Assembly: GCA_033239525.1 (NCBI GenBank)
Contig: BSYO01000023.1
Coordinates: 9,986,385-10,050,384 of the forward strand
Length of the DNA: 64,000 nt
Direction of reading: 5' to 3'
Origin: Nepenthes gracilis
Taxonomy: Eukaryota; Streptophyta; Magnoliopsida; Caryophyllales; Nepenthaceae
Shown here: positions 45,682 through 57,740 of the stretch, piece after piece
Position numbering within the stretch: position 1 is the first letter of the stretch
How the letters are laid out: the number at the start of each line of letters is the position of its first letter
Translations under genes and position numbers: made by a program
Notes under the pieces: model-generated
Database searches by the model: none
Told to the model about the DNA's origin: nothing
What the model saw: only the letters and a program-made list of their open reading frames with translations

Positions 45682-46800
45682 ATGGCCTCATCTAAGAAAT
45701 TTGTTAAAAAGCATTCATATAGTGATGTTATATTGGAATCAGACCACTTCATAAATGCTACTGTAGAATATCTCTTTTTTAAATCGATGAACCATCACCA
45801 ATTAACCTCAGAACCAGAGGTGGAAATTGGTTCTCTTGATCGATCCACATCCTCCATCAATGTGGACCAGCAATAGGAATCATTTCTCACCAACCTTATT
45901 TCTTCCTCTGTCTTCCCTATCCAAGAATTTTATGTTAACATTTATAATGTTGTCAAGGAATCCAACCCATTCTCTGCCTTTTTGAGGAGGAGCAACCTTC
46001 AGATCACTTCAAAGGTGATAGCAAGCACTCCTAATTTTTCAATAGTGTCCTCTCCTAAATATCTTTATTCATTTTATGACATGCCATTGTACAACAAAAT
46101 CGCCTCTTTCCTTCATTGCGGTCCCATGATTTGGCATGGCAAATCATTTAAAATGAAGTTCATCTCTCCCTACTTGCTTATAGTGTGTCTTGTCATATTA
46201 ACATTTTTTCCATGACATACTATGTCTCCCTCCAGCATGATAAGGCCTTATTCTTATATGTCCTTCTCATGCAGTCGATAGATCTCCCCTTTCATCTTTG
46301 CTCACATCAAATTTTTGACTTTGTAAGTCAAAAGGACGACTTTCTTTCCGTGGTTGTCTTATTTAGCAATTGATTTTGGGTCTTAGGGTATTATTTTTGG
46401 ACCTTCCTCATGTGTGTCTCAGCAAACCTACTGATCAAAATACTTATGAACAAATCAAGGCACACACTCGATGTCACTCCCTTGAACATCATGATTCAAT
46501 AATGAGCCGTATCTGGATGTCGGACAATCTCAGTCTACCCTTGGTCTTGTCCAACTATCCTTGTCCTTCTCATCCTCTTCCTCCATTATTATGGATTAGT
46601 TCTCTTAGACATTTGACCAAATGAATGCTAACCTATCAAGGCTTATCGCAAATCAAGATTGGATAGGGTTCCATAATCTTGAGGGTCTTTGACAGACTGA
46701 TGCCCGGTGAATGCCTATGAGAAGTTCATGGGGGGAGTATGGATTGCCTCTTCAATGAGCTCTAATCTATGAGGGGCAGTGATTACTTTGATGTAGAATA
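45682..46800 (+). pseudogene. Extra ORF, putative plant transposon protein
   Basis: Starts MASSKKFVKKHSYSDV. The core reads IQEFYVNIYNVVKESNPF, then ITSKVIASTPNFS, LYNKIASFLHCG and, after a frameshift at about 46,190, YYVSLQHDKALFLYVLLM then IDLPFHLCSHQIFDFVS. The order and spacing resemble the plant transposon protein domain often carried by plant LTR elements (PF20167-like). More frameshifts follow up to about 46,800. Upstream, 45,140-45,680 looks like a leader, possibly with an intron. Function of the family is unknown. Confidence 0.6.
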
Positions 46801-47389
46801 GTGTACTTTCTTTGGTAATTCGTGACAAAAGGCGGAGTATTAAAAAACATAGAAGTGAAGTTGAATAAAAAGAAAAGGGTGAGTAATGCATTTTTTTAAT
46901 GATTGTGTATTATTTGGTTTGTAATTCAACTTAATGTTTTATATATATTGTACTTTGATTATATATCTTTTATATACAGTAATATTCTTGCAGTTTTATT
47001 TCTACACATTTTATAATTGCACTAGCTATATTTGATAAAGAGCAATAGGAGCTATTGCTTTCAAAAGTTAAATGTGTAAGTGTCATCATTTGTTCTTTAT
47101 TTATGAGTAGATTTTGTTATATATGAGTTCTATATTAGTGGTATTTGAACTTACAATTTATATGTTTTTGATTTTGGTTATATAAAAGGGTTTTTGTCAC
47201 GAAATTATCAAAGAAAAAGATTATTAAAAGTATTTTATATTGACATATCACGTGACTATGTAAATAGGAATTTTAAAGAATTTTTATGAGTCAATGAAGA
47301 GAAGTATTGGATACACACCTATTATTACAAATATGCCATCTCTTAATATCCATATTTGATTTGCAATTGATCTGCGTTTGAGTGCATCT

Positions 47390-47650
47390 TAACTAGAGTA
47401 TACTCGCACAATGTGCGTTCAAACCAAGCATAAGCGCAGGTTATCTAGATTGCCCGCACTTGATACATAGTTGAGTTGTGCATGAGAGTATTTTACCCAA
47501 AATGCCCCCACCATATATGTCTAAGTTATGTACGAGTGCATTTTATTCAAAATATCTGCGCTTGATGTGTGTCCAAACTATTTATGAGTATATTTTATTC
47601 AAAATGTTTGTATTTGATATGAGCCTGAGTGACATACGTATGTTAGGGAG
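47390..47650 (+). repeat. ~50-bp tandem array in U3 of copy B
   Basis: Four to five units of about 50 bp containing GAGTGCATTTTATTCAAAAT, then TGCGCTTGATGTGTGTCC and a spacer. It lies directly upstream of the TATA-containing repeat, where U3 enhancer repeats occur in LTRs. Confidence 0.7.
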
Positions 47651-48400
47651 TGGCCTCCTTACTAAAACTTCTATACTTGATGCACGGCTATTTGACATAC
47701 ACGTATTGGTATGCTGTTTTCTAAAAGGTTGCGTGCTTTTAGCATTATTTTCAATCTTCATTATAAATACCTTTCTTTGATTTATTAAATGGTTGAATAA
47801 AAAGTGTATAAAGTTATAACTTCAAAACTTTCTTTGATAAAAGTGAATAACTATCTTTTAATTGAGAAAACAAAAAAATCATTTCTCTTGAAATAAATTT
47901 CCAAGATCTTCCCTCCCCATATTTTCTATATCATTTTACGCGCTAGTTTCAACTTATAAGCTTTAGTTTGGTATGTGGGTGGCATAGACATTAAAATTCA
48001 ATAGTTGACGCAGATCTTTCTACACGTGAAATAAGATCGATAAGAAGATCAAAAGTATTCGATTTCAGTGCTGCACACAAATCAAATAAGTTCTTTTGTA
48101 AGGGTCACAAGTCGTGGGTAAATCAGTTAAGATTTAGTGTGTCTGTATCATTTATATTGTAAGTTAATTTTTTTAGTACATTACTTTTATTAACTTTAAA
48201 AACTCGAAGGGTTTTACTTGATGACTATCTGTTATAGATGTTTTGCTCGTCACCAAGATTTACGTGTTATTTTCTTATTTTTTAAATTTATTTTGTTGAT
48301 ACAATTAGCTATAAATATTTACTTTGGTTTATATCTAATATAGAATATATTTTATATGTATTGTATATTTGAATTTATTTTACTTTCTGTGAATTTATAG
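47651..48400 (+). repeat. LTR-like repeat copy B
   Basis: Aligns with copies A and C. Contains TATAAATACC at about 47,763, then GTGTATAAAGTTATAACTT, a CCTCCCCATATTTTC segment, and the GAAGGGTTTTACTTGATGAC end region. Confidence 0.6.
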
Positions 48401-49600
48401 GGTTTAAAGCAATTGGGATTAGGGACTTTCTAATCTTTACAATAATAATAATATATTATTTTTCCTTTGCCATTGTTTTTTTCCACTAGATTTTTTCCTG
48501 ATAAGATTTTATTGAGGCATATTCTTTTTCGTGACAAATTTTAATAAATTCTCAACTGATAATGGAAGACCACTTATTTTTTTCCTATTTAATTTCTCAT
48601 ATCTTAGACTTCTTAGATGATGAGATTATATCAATGTTCATCCTATTCTTGTATTATTAGGTCTCTTGATTGTTTTATTTTTATATCTATTTTAACTTCT
48701 CATTACATCCCCATTTCTATAAAAGAGTGATTAAGATGAACATGTGAAATAAAGAAAAAGAATTAAAATAATTATGAAATATTAGTAGTTCCTAAACAAC
48801 TAGCTTTCTATATCTTGTGTTCTTATACTAGTTTATGTTCTACTTTTCTTTTATTTTACAATAGGATAGTTGAATGAAATTTCTTGTAACACCCTACTAA
48901 ACATAATTTCTAATTAAAAATAGATAAAGATATATTAGAAACTTAATTGAGTTTTTAATTGACCATACATAAATTTATTTATTGACCCCATTAAATATAT
49001 TTTTATCATGTTTTATTGTTTATTCCATATGTTTTTTATGTTAAGAAATAATATATTGTTTATTGACCTATCTAGAGGAAAAATCCCAGATCCATTCTTG
49101 ATGTTTTGCTTGGATTTCAATCTAATTAAGGGTTGGATTCTCCTCTACATGTAAGCAAAATACTACCTACTCTTTTTTGATTGTGAATATTGCCTTTTTA
49201 CTTATAACATATATTACTAGTGTTGTAAATGTTGGTAAAGTTAGTACTTACTAATTTATTTAGCTCTAAGAACATAGATAAATTGATGAAAATTAGACAT
49301 ACTTATTTGCTTATTATCTTTAGAAATTATTGCCCATTTTGGTTCTTCTATAGTCGGATCTGCTCACGTATAAAAGCAGAATTGAAATCGATTTTGAAAT
49401 TCTGTCAGAAGTCAGAATGAGAATTGAAATTCAAGATTTCATTATCGACTACACCAATTCCCACTAACCAATTAATCATTGTTTATTAATGCCAAAAGTG
49501 GAGGGAGGAAGGGTATGGCAATGAATCTGAAATCAACAAAGGAGCATTTAGTTAGTAGATTTGCCAGGAAATGCATGTTTTTTTTTTTCTTTTTCTTTTT
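48401..49600. other. AT-rich spacer and RR gene downstream region
   Basis: No coding signal. The part next to 49,601 is expected to hold the 3' UTR of the response-regulator gene on the minus strand. Confidence 0.5.
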
Positions 49601-51294
49601 CTATACAGCAAGTCCTTCGAATTCAAACTTGATTCTTCTATCAGAGTGCTTTGACATTGGTGCCTTCCTCTTTCCATAACTACTGGAGTTTTTTAGAAGA
49701 TGAGGTTGCAGTCTCTTCAAGTCTGCCATTTGCACTGGTTTTAACAAGAATTCCTCGGCTCCTCCTTCCATACACCTGCGATTTGGACAATATCAACCAG
49801 TATAATAAATTATTTTATTTCTAGAATATATTTCAGAGATACATTTTGAACATTTTTTTATTCATCTTCAAATGATAAAGTGTCTCATTTTTTCACCCAT
49901 AACAGAAATTTATCTGTCTTACTCTGAATGCCTGTATGAAAATAGCTGAATAGATACGTCTTCATATAAAAATTGGTGTCTAAATAGTGTGAAGAGTGAC
50001 ATGATAATGATATTCTTTACACTTATCTATACAACTTTGGATCATCATTCATTCCGAGCATTTACAATCGGTGTAGATTTTCAACTTTACAAAGAGAACA
50101 CTTGTCCTACATTAGAATTGGAGAACTATTGTATATTAATGTGATTGCCTTGTGTTTTAAATTATCTTCAATAATGTATGTTATTTGTTACTATCAGACA
50201 ATCTTAATTTATTAAAATCTTAGATTTGATATTTTTATAATAAAATACAGTCAAGTAAGATTTTATTACATTTTAAAATAATTTACATGACCCTGTTTAT
50301 ATCTCTAAAATGCTAATATTATTTTAAATAAAATAATGTTATAACACATCTTAAAATTTTTCATTAATATATTTTTCCTCAACCAGGTTTGTTTCTCGAA
50401 GGCCTGTTCTTCCTACACCAGTGACTGTAGTCTGCAAACCTCAATTGTTAGTTGGTAGCTTTGCTCACTGGTTGGCAACCCTATATTTACGGCCAATTAT
50501 TGACGATAAATTTATACTTTGAAGTTTTATATATCTGATTATGATCTAAATTTATATATAAATATAGATAAATTATCTGATAGAAAAAATAAATTATAAT
50601 TTTAATTATATTTTTAATATTTTTCAAAAAAGGGTTTAATAATTGTATAAAATAAGAGGTAAAATTATTTATATATTATTGTTTTTAAATCAAATAATAC
50701 GTAAGGAGTCTCACATGTCAATTCTTGAAGGAACATTCTCAGAGGACATAATAATTACCGGCACATCTTTCCAAGATGATCCCTGCAAGTTGTCACGACA
50801 ATTTCAACCAGAAATAAGTAACTTAGAGTCATAGAATAATTTATAAGAATATATTTTTTATTTGAATTAATTCGTTATCATGTTTATTAGAATTAAATGA
50901 ATTATAGTAGTTATTATTTTTACAAATTAATGCATTTTAAACCTCAGCCCACACATAAAGATGATTTAATATATTCAATTAGAGTGTAACATGTTATAGT
51001 AATAAAAAATCAATATTGGATCATAAGACAAGTTAGTTTAGTCTAATTTGATTATAAAATCATAATTGGTAAAATTAACTTAATTTAAATATGATAATAG
51101 GAATAATTTATCTCAAAAACCCAATATTTTAAATAATTTTACCATTCCATAGCCTCATAAAGTTTCATATATATTAACACAGAATTAAATGAATAGAGTT
51201 GATGAAGAACCTTGACTCTTTTAAGCAGATCGTAGCCACTCATTCCAGGCATAGAGTAGTCTGTCATGATCAAGTTCACTCTCATTCCATTTGC
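49601..51294 (-). CDS. Type-A response regulator, exons 3-5 (5' part missing)
   Basis: Part of a two-component receiver protein; type-A regulators take phosphate from histidine phosphotransfer proteins and dampen cytokinin signalling. Three minus-strand exons join in frame with GT/AG introns: 51211-51294, 50715-50782 and 49601-49775, 109 residues in all. The first has the phospho-acceptor Asp in [18 protein letters not shown]. The second has the conserved Ser in [16 protein letters not shown]. The third has the Lys in [17 protein letters not shown], then a short tail [20 protein letters not shown] and TAG. Only the receiver's second half and tail are present. The first exons, with the acidic pocket, are not found up to 52,403 and may lie beyond the G2 insertion or outside the window. 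All three exons are free of stops. Type-A is favoured by exon pattern and short tail. Confidence 0.85.
49776..50714 (-). other. Intron 4 of the response regulator
   Basis: 939-bp AT-rich intron, donor GACAT/GTGAGA, acceptor AAATCGCAG. It splits a Met codon that replaces the Arg usual at this position. Confidence 0.7.
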
Positions 51295-51889
51295 CTGCAG
51301 ATTGAATAATTTGGTGGGGGGGGAGGAAACCCATGAGAGATAAAAAATAAGACTGATTTTTGTATTCGGATAAGCAGAATTGAATCCATAAAGCCAACCT
51401 AATATTGTTTATCTATGATCCAATATTGGTCCATATTATTTTGATGGAAAAAAATTTTGATATTTTAGATTATATTTAAATCTAAATCTAACCCTGGATT
51501 AAATTTTTCATCTTAGGAACAATTCAACAACTGGCAATATTAATGTAATATACAATTGATAAATAAATGTTCAAATTTAGTGGTTCATTACAAACAATTT
51601 AGCTTTTAAAAATTTTTAATCAACCATCAAATGAGGGCATTATAATATTTTGAATCATAAATTACAAGATAATTCAAATATCTACTTAAAAGTATCAGAT
51701 AACTCATCAAATATGCCAGTATAAAGCGCTAAAAATGAAGGCTAAATTTGTATTAACATTATTTTAGTATTTATATATTATTTTGCATTTTTATGAGATT
51801 TAGAAATATTTTGAAACATTTGGAATGTCAGAGATATTTTATATTACTATATTTCATGACTAGATAAATAGGTGATTTGAAAAATTATC
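51295..51889. other. Intronic or upstream region of response regulator
   Basis: AT-rich, with an acceptor CTGCAG at the exon edge and a G-run near 51,313-51,325. No earlier exon was found. Confidence 0.5.
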
Positions 51890-52403
51890 AAATATTAATA
51901 AAAATGAGTGCCGGATGTTTGCCTATTTTACGTAAATTCGCCTTCTCATAATTTTATTGTTTGATCCAAGGTTGATCTACTCATGAGTATATTCTATCTA
52001 GTACACCTATGTCCAATATATGTTTGATCTATGCATGAATAAATTTTATTCAAAATACCCACGTCTAATGTATTGTTGAGTAACACATGAGTACACTTTA
52101 TATAGAATATCCGCACATGATATACACTTGAGTGACACATGTGCATTGAGGGGCCCTTCCTACTCATGCCTTTATGTCTAATTCGCACCAATGCAATGCA
52201 CATGTGCTGAATCGTTATTTTCTAAATTGCCATATGTTTTTGACTTAATTGTAACCATCTTTATATATATATTTTGTCTCTTCATTAAAAAGGGATATCT
52301 ATTAAGAAAAATGGTTACAACCCTACAATTCTCATTAATTCATTAGTTGAAAAAACCAAACTATTCTCTTGAAATTAAATTGTAAAATTTTTCTCGTACC
52401 ACC
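51890..52403 (+). repeat. LTR-like repeat copy C, left half
   Basis: Includes tandem units (~52 bp; 51,960-52,150) and the TATA-like region. It is cut at CCACC by G2 and continues at 63,186. When the two halves are put together, order and spacing match copies A and B. Confidence 0.65.
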
Positions 52404-53396
52404 TGATGGGTACATCAATAGTGGGCCAGCTTAGGAAGGAAGAATGGCCCAAATCCACAACGGCCCATTAGCGCTTGGATCATCAACGCTTGTCATTGAC
52501 CGAAAAGGCCAATAAATCAGGAGAAGCCCAAGAACTTGACAACCTGCTTGGGTCCATGATGGTCAACACTTTCGTTGACCAAAATCATGCAAGGCGATCA
52601 ACGTTTTTATTGATCGAAAGTATGACTAGTTGGCTGTCTGCAAACCAGGCCTCAAGTGGGCCAAGCTCGGTTTGGTCCACTCTACCGTCTTTGACCAGCA
52701 ACGGTCTTCTCTCCTGATTTTACGCTTTTCATAGAAGGTAATCTCCACTACAACAGTAATTAGCAGATTTAACGTGCATTCCTAAAGGAAGGCGCTAGAA
52801 TTCTTTTCCCGTCTATTGAAAACCCTAACGGCTATAAAACACAAAAGGAAAGCAATCAATCTAGCAACCGTTACTAACATAAAAGCTCCACGTCAAAAAA
52901 GTCAATGATCCCAACAAAATGTGAGAATCAAGCCCTTATACACAAGGAAAGCAACCCAAAACAGCGCCTATAAAAGGCCATGGAGTCCTCACTCTAAGGC
53001 ATGCTTTCATTTGTCCACAATAAGCTCAAACGCTTAAACTTGCCACTAAATCTCTCTGCAGAAAAGCTCACACGCTTCAAACTGCAACTATGTTCACAGC
53101 GAATACAGTGCTTAGAGCCAACGCTCCTTACGAGACAACAAAGCCTCTCTCGACGAGAGCATTCACCGATCTCAAATACTCTCTACATTTCCTTACATTC
53201 TTTACTTCCACCTTTTTAATTCGAAAGCCGTTTGCTGACTTGAGTATCGGAGTGTTTACGATAGGACAACCTCCCACCGTTACCCGACCTCTTATTCGTA
53301 GTTGTGGTGTGCAGGATTCAAACTAAATAGATAGAGCCACACTCAGATAACCGACTTGATCCAAATCTATTTAAAACTTGGATCTATGACGCATTA
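52404..53396 (+). repeat. 5' LTR of G2
   Basis: 993 bp, TGATGGGTACATC to GACGCATTA, where the terminal CA is mutated to TA. Contains palindromic pairs of W-box-like motifs, for example GGTCAACACTTTCGTTGACC at about 52,560. Confidence 0.93.
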
Positions 53397-53414
53397 TTGG
53401 CGCCATCTGTGGGA
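53397..53414 (+). other. Primer-binding site of G2
   Basis: TTGGCGCCATCTGTGGGA, one base different from the E1/E2 site. Confidence 0.85.
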
Positions 53415-53479
53415 AGCATACAAAAAGTTAACCATTTTATTTCCACGATCTTTCTCAGTTTCGCCTTTCACCAAATAGA

Positions 53480-55090
53480 ATGGTGAACACAAGAGCGTAA
53501 GCTAGCGGTCCCGCTAGAGACACGACCACACCCAACTAGGACCACTCTGCTGGTGATCAGGTCAATGGGGTGATCAATAGTGTGCAAATATCCTTTTTTC
53601 AGAATCTGGCGGAGCACATGAGTAGTATGAACAGACTGCTCTAAATGCTCTGCGCCCACCAGGAGAATGTTTAGTAAGGGGCTCCGCCTGCACCATTCCC
53701 TGTTCCGACCTCCAAGAAAGGATAGAAGAAGAAGAAGAAACCGGCCGAGAAAACTAAGAGGCCGGCCAACACTTAGGCTCCGGAGGCTTCATACACCCAG
53801 AGCCGTTCAAAGCTCGAAGAACGTTTGGGCAGTAGGACTCCGAAGGAGAGTCTAGAACATAGGAATCCTCAATACTCTCAGGCGAATGCCTTCCCTCGGG
53901 CTCCGGAGAGAGCCTCTAGGATTGTTAGATTCGCTTGCCGTAGTAGCCGGCCGACTACTTGCCACATCAGAGAAAGAATAGAGTTGAGAACCTACATCAA
54001 CTCCAAAAGAACTGGTGACGCCATCCCCACAAATTCACGGATGGAGAAGATCCTAGAACGCGTGTTCAAAGATGATGAACACGCCATGGATCTGAACAGA
54101 TCACCTTTCACGGTGCAGATCTTGAACCGTCCCATACCGACCAAGTTCAAGATGTTAACTCTTAACTCTTACGATGGGAACGCTGATCCCATGGATCACC
54201 TCAATCATTTTCACACTCATCTGAGTCTATAAGGGTCGGAGGACACAGCCAGGTGTCGCTACTTCCCTCTTACGCTGAAGGGAGACGCCCGCATTTGGTT
54301 CCATCGTCTCCCATCAAATTCAATCCGAAGCTTTCGAGAGCTATTTGATCTCTTATTGGCACAATACGCCTCTATCCGTCAAGAAAAGAAGTAGTCGTGG
54401 CACCTCTCCCACATCAAGCAGAAATAGGGGGAGAATCTACAGAAATTCCTGAATCACTTTGTGGCGAAGGAGAGAAGAATCCCTAGACTCACAGAGGAGA
54501 TAAAACTTGGCAGTTTCATCTCTGCCTTAACGCATGGGGGCTTCTTTAGGCATCTAGCACATAAGAATCCACAGACCTATCAAGAGGCAGAATCTATCAC
54601 CAGGGTTTACGTAGTAGCGAAGGAGACCAACAAGGCTAAAAATCCCGAGTGGACCGAATAATCTCACTCTTTCCCAACTGTGGGAAAGAGGAAGCACAGC
54701 GGCGGTGACTACTCCCATCGGAAGCAGCACAAGATAGGGGGGCTAGAACGAAGGGATTACGGGCCGATCAATATGACGCCCCTAACCGACACACGCTCCA
54801 ACGTCCTCATGCAGATCTATAGGGAGAAGTTCCTTAAGTGGCCAAAACCACTTAAGAAAGCCGAGGGAGCAAATCTAGTCAAGTATTGTGATTTCCATCG
54901 ATCTTTCGGACACTCCACGGAAGATTGCAAGACGCTTCAACGGGAAATCGAGGAGCTCATCCGGAGGGGTCACCTTACCAGGTTCATCAGGAACCCTCGA
55001 CAAAGCTCTGGCGCCTCAGGAGGGGAAGGACAAGAGCCTTCCCCACCATGGAATCGGGTCACGGTTGGAATGGTCAATATAATCATAATT
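53480..55090 (+). pseudogene. gag of G2
   Basis: Starts MVNTRA with TAA at codons 7, 55 and 66, the same three codons as G1. The core reads TKFKMLTLNSYDGNADPM, LTLKGDARIWFHRLP and LAQYASI. The C-terminal part has EKFLKWPKPLKK, KYCDFHRSFGHSTEDC and EIEELIRRGHLTRF. Unlike G1 the whole gag stays in one frame, though broken by stops. Retains 54,680-55,339 as its longest open stretch. Confidence 0.9.
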
Positions 55091-55189
55091 CGGCTGGCTA
55101 AGACCCCAGTAGATAGCAAGGAATATCAGGTTGGGCGGAAGAAACAACACCCAGAAGACAACGTCATTAGTTTTAGCGATAATGACTTG

Positions 55190-55700
55190 AGCCATGTAAT
55201 CTTCCCCCATGCAAATCTCCCTGTTGTATCCGCACTCGTTTTGAACCGTAGCGTCGATTACCAATTGAAACGAGTTTTCATTGATAATAAAAGTTCGCGT
55301 AATTTGCATTACATTGATGTATTTTTTAATTTGGTTTAAAAAAGAGTCAGTTGAAACCTGTCGAAAGCCCACTATATGGCCTTGACAGCGAACGAGTCGC
55401 CGTTCAATGAATGATCCAGCGGGAGGTCACCCTAGGCACATACCCAAGAAAGGTGAGTCATACACTCACCTTCTTGGTTGTCAACCTGCCTTCCGTGAAC
55501 AATGCGATTCTAGGCCGCCCATGCCTAATACCATTTGAAGCCATAACTTCAATACCGCACTTTAAGATGAAAATTTCAACAGCATGCAGTATTGGTGAAG
55601 TGTTGGGCGATCAAGTTATTAGGAGGACATGCTACAAGTCCCAAATCACTCTAAGTGGCAGCATAAAGGCAGCAGGAGAACTTAACCATTGAGATGAAGC
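55190..55700 (+). pseudogene. Protease of G2
   Basis: Reads VSALVLNRSVDYQLKRVFID and D-N-K-S-S at 55283-55297, again without the active-site Gly. The second half (LPSVNNAILGRPCLIPF) is in another frame after a frameshift near 55,340. Confidence 0.8.
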
Positions 55701-55859
55701 AATTTTGCAGCAAGTGCAATCTGATGAGGTTATCGATTTAATCCCACTGAATCCGGAAAACACGGAGAGATGTGTGCAGATCAGATGCTCAATCATCGGG
55801 ACACTGCGTGACGAGCTAATCGCGTTCTTATAACAGAACGCTGACGTTTTCGCATGGAC

Positions 55860-57066
55860 ACCCGCTGACATGCTTAAAATTTCGGTCAGAATAATGGTTC
55901 ACAAGTTGACCTCGATCCCGACCGTAAGCCCATTAGGTAGAAGCGGAGGAACCACTCCATAAAGAAGTTGATTGTTATTCGGGAGGAGGTGAAGAAAGCT
56001 GCTAGATGCCACTTCATTCAGAGAAGTTCAACACTCGGATTGGCTCTCCAACGTCGTCATGGTAAAGAAAAGCAACGAAAAATGGAGAATGGACGTCGAT
56101 CTCACCGACGTTAACAAAGACTGCCCAAAAGACAACTTCCCTTTACTCAAGATCTACCTGTTGGTGGATTTAATACTCGGATACGAGTTGTTGAGCTTCA
56201 GGATGCGTACTCGAATTATAATCAGATCTGAATTAGATCAGAGGACGAGGAGCACACTTCATTCATGACAGACCAATGCACTTACTGCTATAAGGTGATG
56301 CCTTTTGGCCTAAAGAATATAGGTACCACTTACCAGCGGCTCGTGAACAATATGTTCAAAGAGCAGATTGGCCACAATATAGCGGTGTACGTTGACTACA
56401 TGCTCATCAAGAGTAAGACCACTAACGACTATATTCGTGATTTGGATGAATTGTTCAAGATGCTTCACACACATCAAATGAAGCTGAATCCTTCTAAGTG
56501 CATCTTTGGAGTATCCTTAGGGAAGTTCTTGGATTTTATCATCTCTCAACGAGGGATCAATGCAAACTAGAAAAAGATCAAGGCCCTCACGGATATGACC
56601 CCACCATGGAGTGTCAAAGATGTTTAAAGGCTAACCGAATGACTGGCAGTCTTGTCTCATTTCTTGGCCAAGTCCAGCAACAAGTACCAACCTTTTTTCA
56701 AGGCTCTGAGGGGGACAAAATCAAACGGATTTCAATGGACTGTAGAAAGCCAGGCAGTCTTCGATGAATTAAAGTAGTACCTGGCCAGTCCGCTGTTGCT
56801 GACGTCACCCGAGGACGGAGAGGAGTTATACCTCTACCTGGCAGTGTTAGAGGTAGCTCTCAACTCTGTCTTCATACACCAAGATTCCGACTCTCAGCGA
56901 TCGGTCTACTATGCGAGCAAGACGTTGATCGGCGCAGAGATATGCTACCCACATGCAGAGAAGTTAGCCTTGGCACTTGTCTTCACCACCCGAAAACTAA
57001 GGCCTTACTTCCAGACTCATCGCGTGGTAGTCCTGACCGGCCAGCCTCTGAAGAGTATTCTGTAGA
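55860..57066 (+). pseudogene. Reverse transcriptase of G2
   Basis: Fragments in three frames: VVMVKKSNEKWRMDVDLTDV, TYCYKVMPFGLKNIG, and KCIFGVSLGKFLDFIIS. The catalytic box reads YVDY (56388-56399) in place of YVDD, which removes one metal-binding Asp. Many stops. The connection region LRPYFQTHRVVVLTGQPLKS ends it. Confidence 0.88.
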
Positions 57067-57740
57067 AATCCAATGTTTTTGGACGGTTGGTAAAGTGGAT
57101 TATCAAATTGGGAGAATTCGATATTGAATTCCGGTCAAGCCAGCCATCAAGGGGTAGGCTCTGGTTGACTTCATCGTCAAGACCACAACATCAATTCCTG
57201 ATGAACAATCCACTGAGGACGCAGGACTACACGGGAAAGAGACAAAATGGGTTCTCAACGTAGATGGATTTTCTACGGACTTAGGCAGCGGTGTCGGAGT
57301 GGTTCTGAGGACCACCGATGGGTTTGAGGTGAAGTACTCCCTTAGACTCAATTTTTTGACTACCAAAAATATTATTGAGTACGAAACCCTGTTAGTTGGA
57401 CTAAGACTAGCAAAAGAGTACTCCGCTAGATGACTGACCGTCTACAGCGATTCTGAGCTGGTCATTAACCAGGTAAATGGGAGTTTCGAGGTGAGCAATC
57501 CTCACTTAACCAAATATTTAGTTAAGGCGAAGAACGCCATTCGGAGATTTGATAAGATGAACCTGGTTCATGTTCCCAGAATTGAAAATCGGAAGGCTAA
57601 CCAACTTGCTAGGACAGTGGCGGTCAAAAATCTAGAACAATACTCGAGGGATATGCGGGAGGTCCTAAGCACTCTCAACACGGAGGAACAGCAACCAATG
57701 CAAATATCTGATATGGACAGCTGGATCATGCCTTATTAGA
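57067..57740 (+). pseudogene. RNase H region of G2
   Basis: Decayed copy of the G1 region: NVDGFSTDLGSGVGVVLR, EVKYSLRLNF, AKEYSAR and NRKANQLARTVA. Stops and frameshifts throughout. Confidence 0.75.

Larger units (their letters stand above)
42150..48400 (+). mobile_element. Decayed SIRE/Maximus-like copia element
   Basis: An old element inferred from order: an LTR-like repeat (A), a SIRE-type gag remnant, an extra ORF of plant-transposon-protein type, a tandem U3 array, and a second LTR-like repeat (B). Repeats A and B are alignable by eye over about 650 bp. No clear primer site, polypurine tract or target duplication survives, and most of pol is gone. Boundaries are approximate. Confidence 0.55.
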
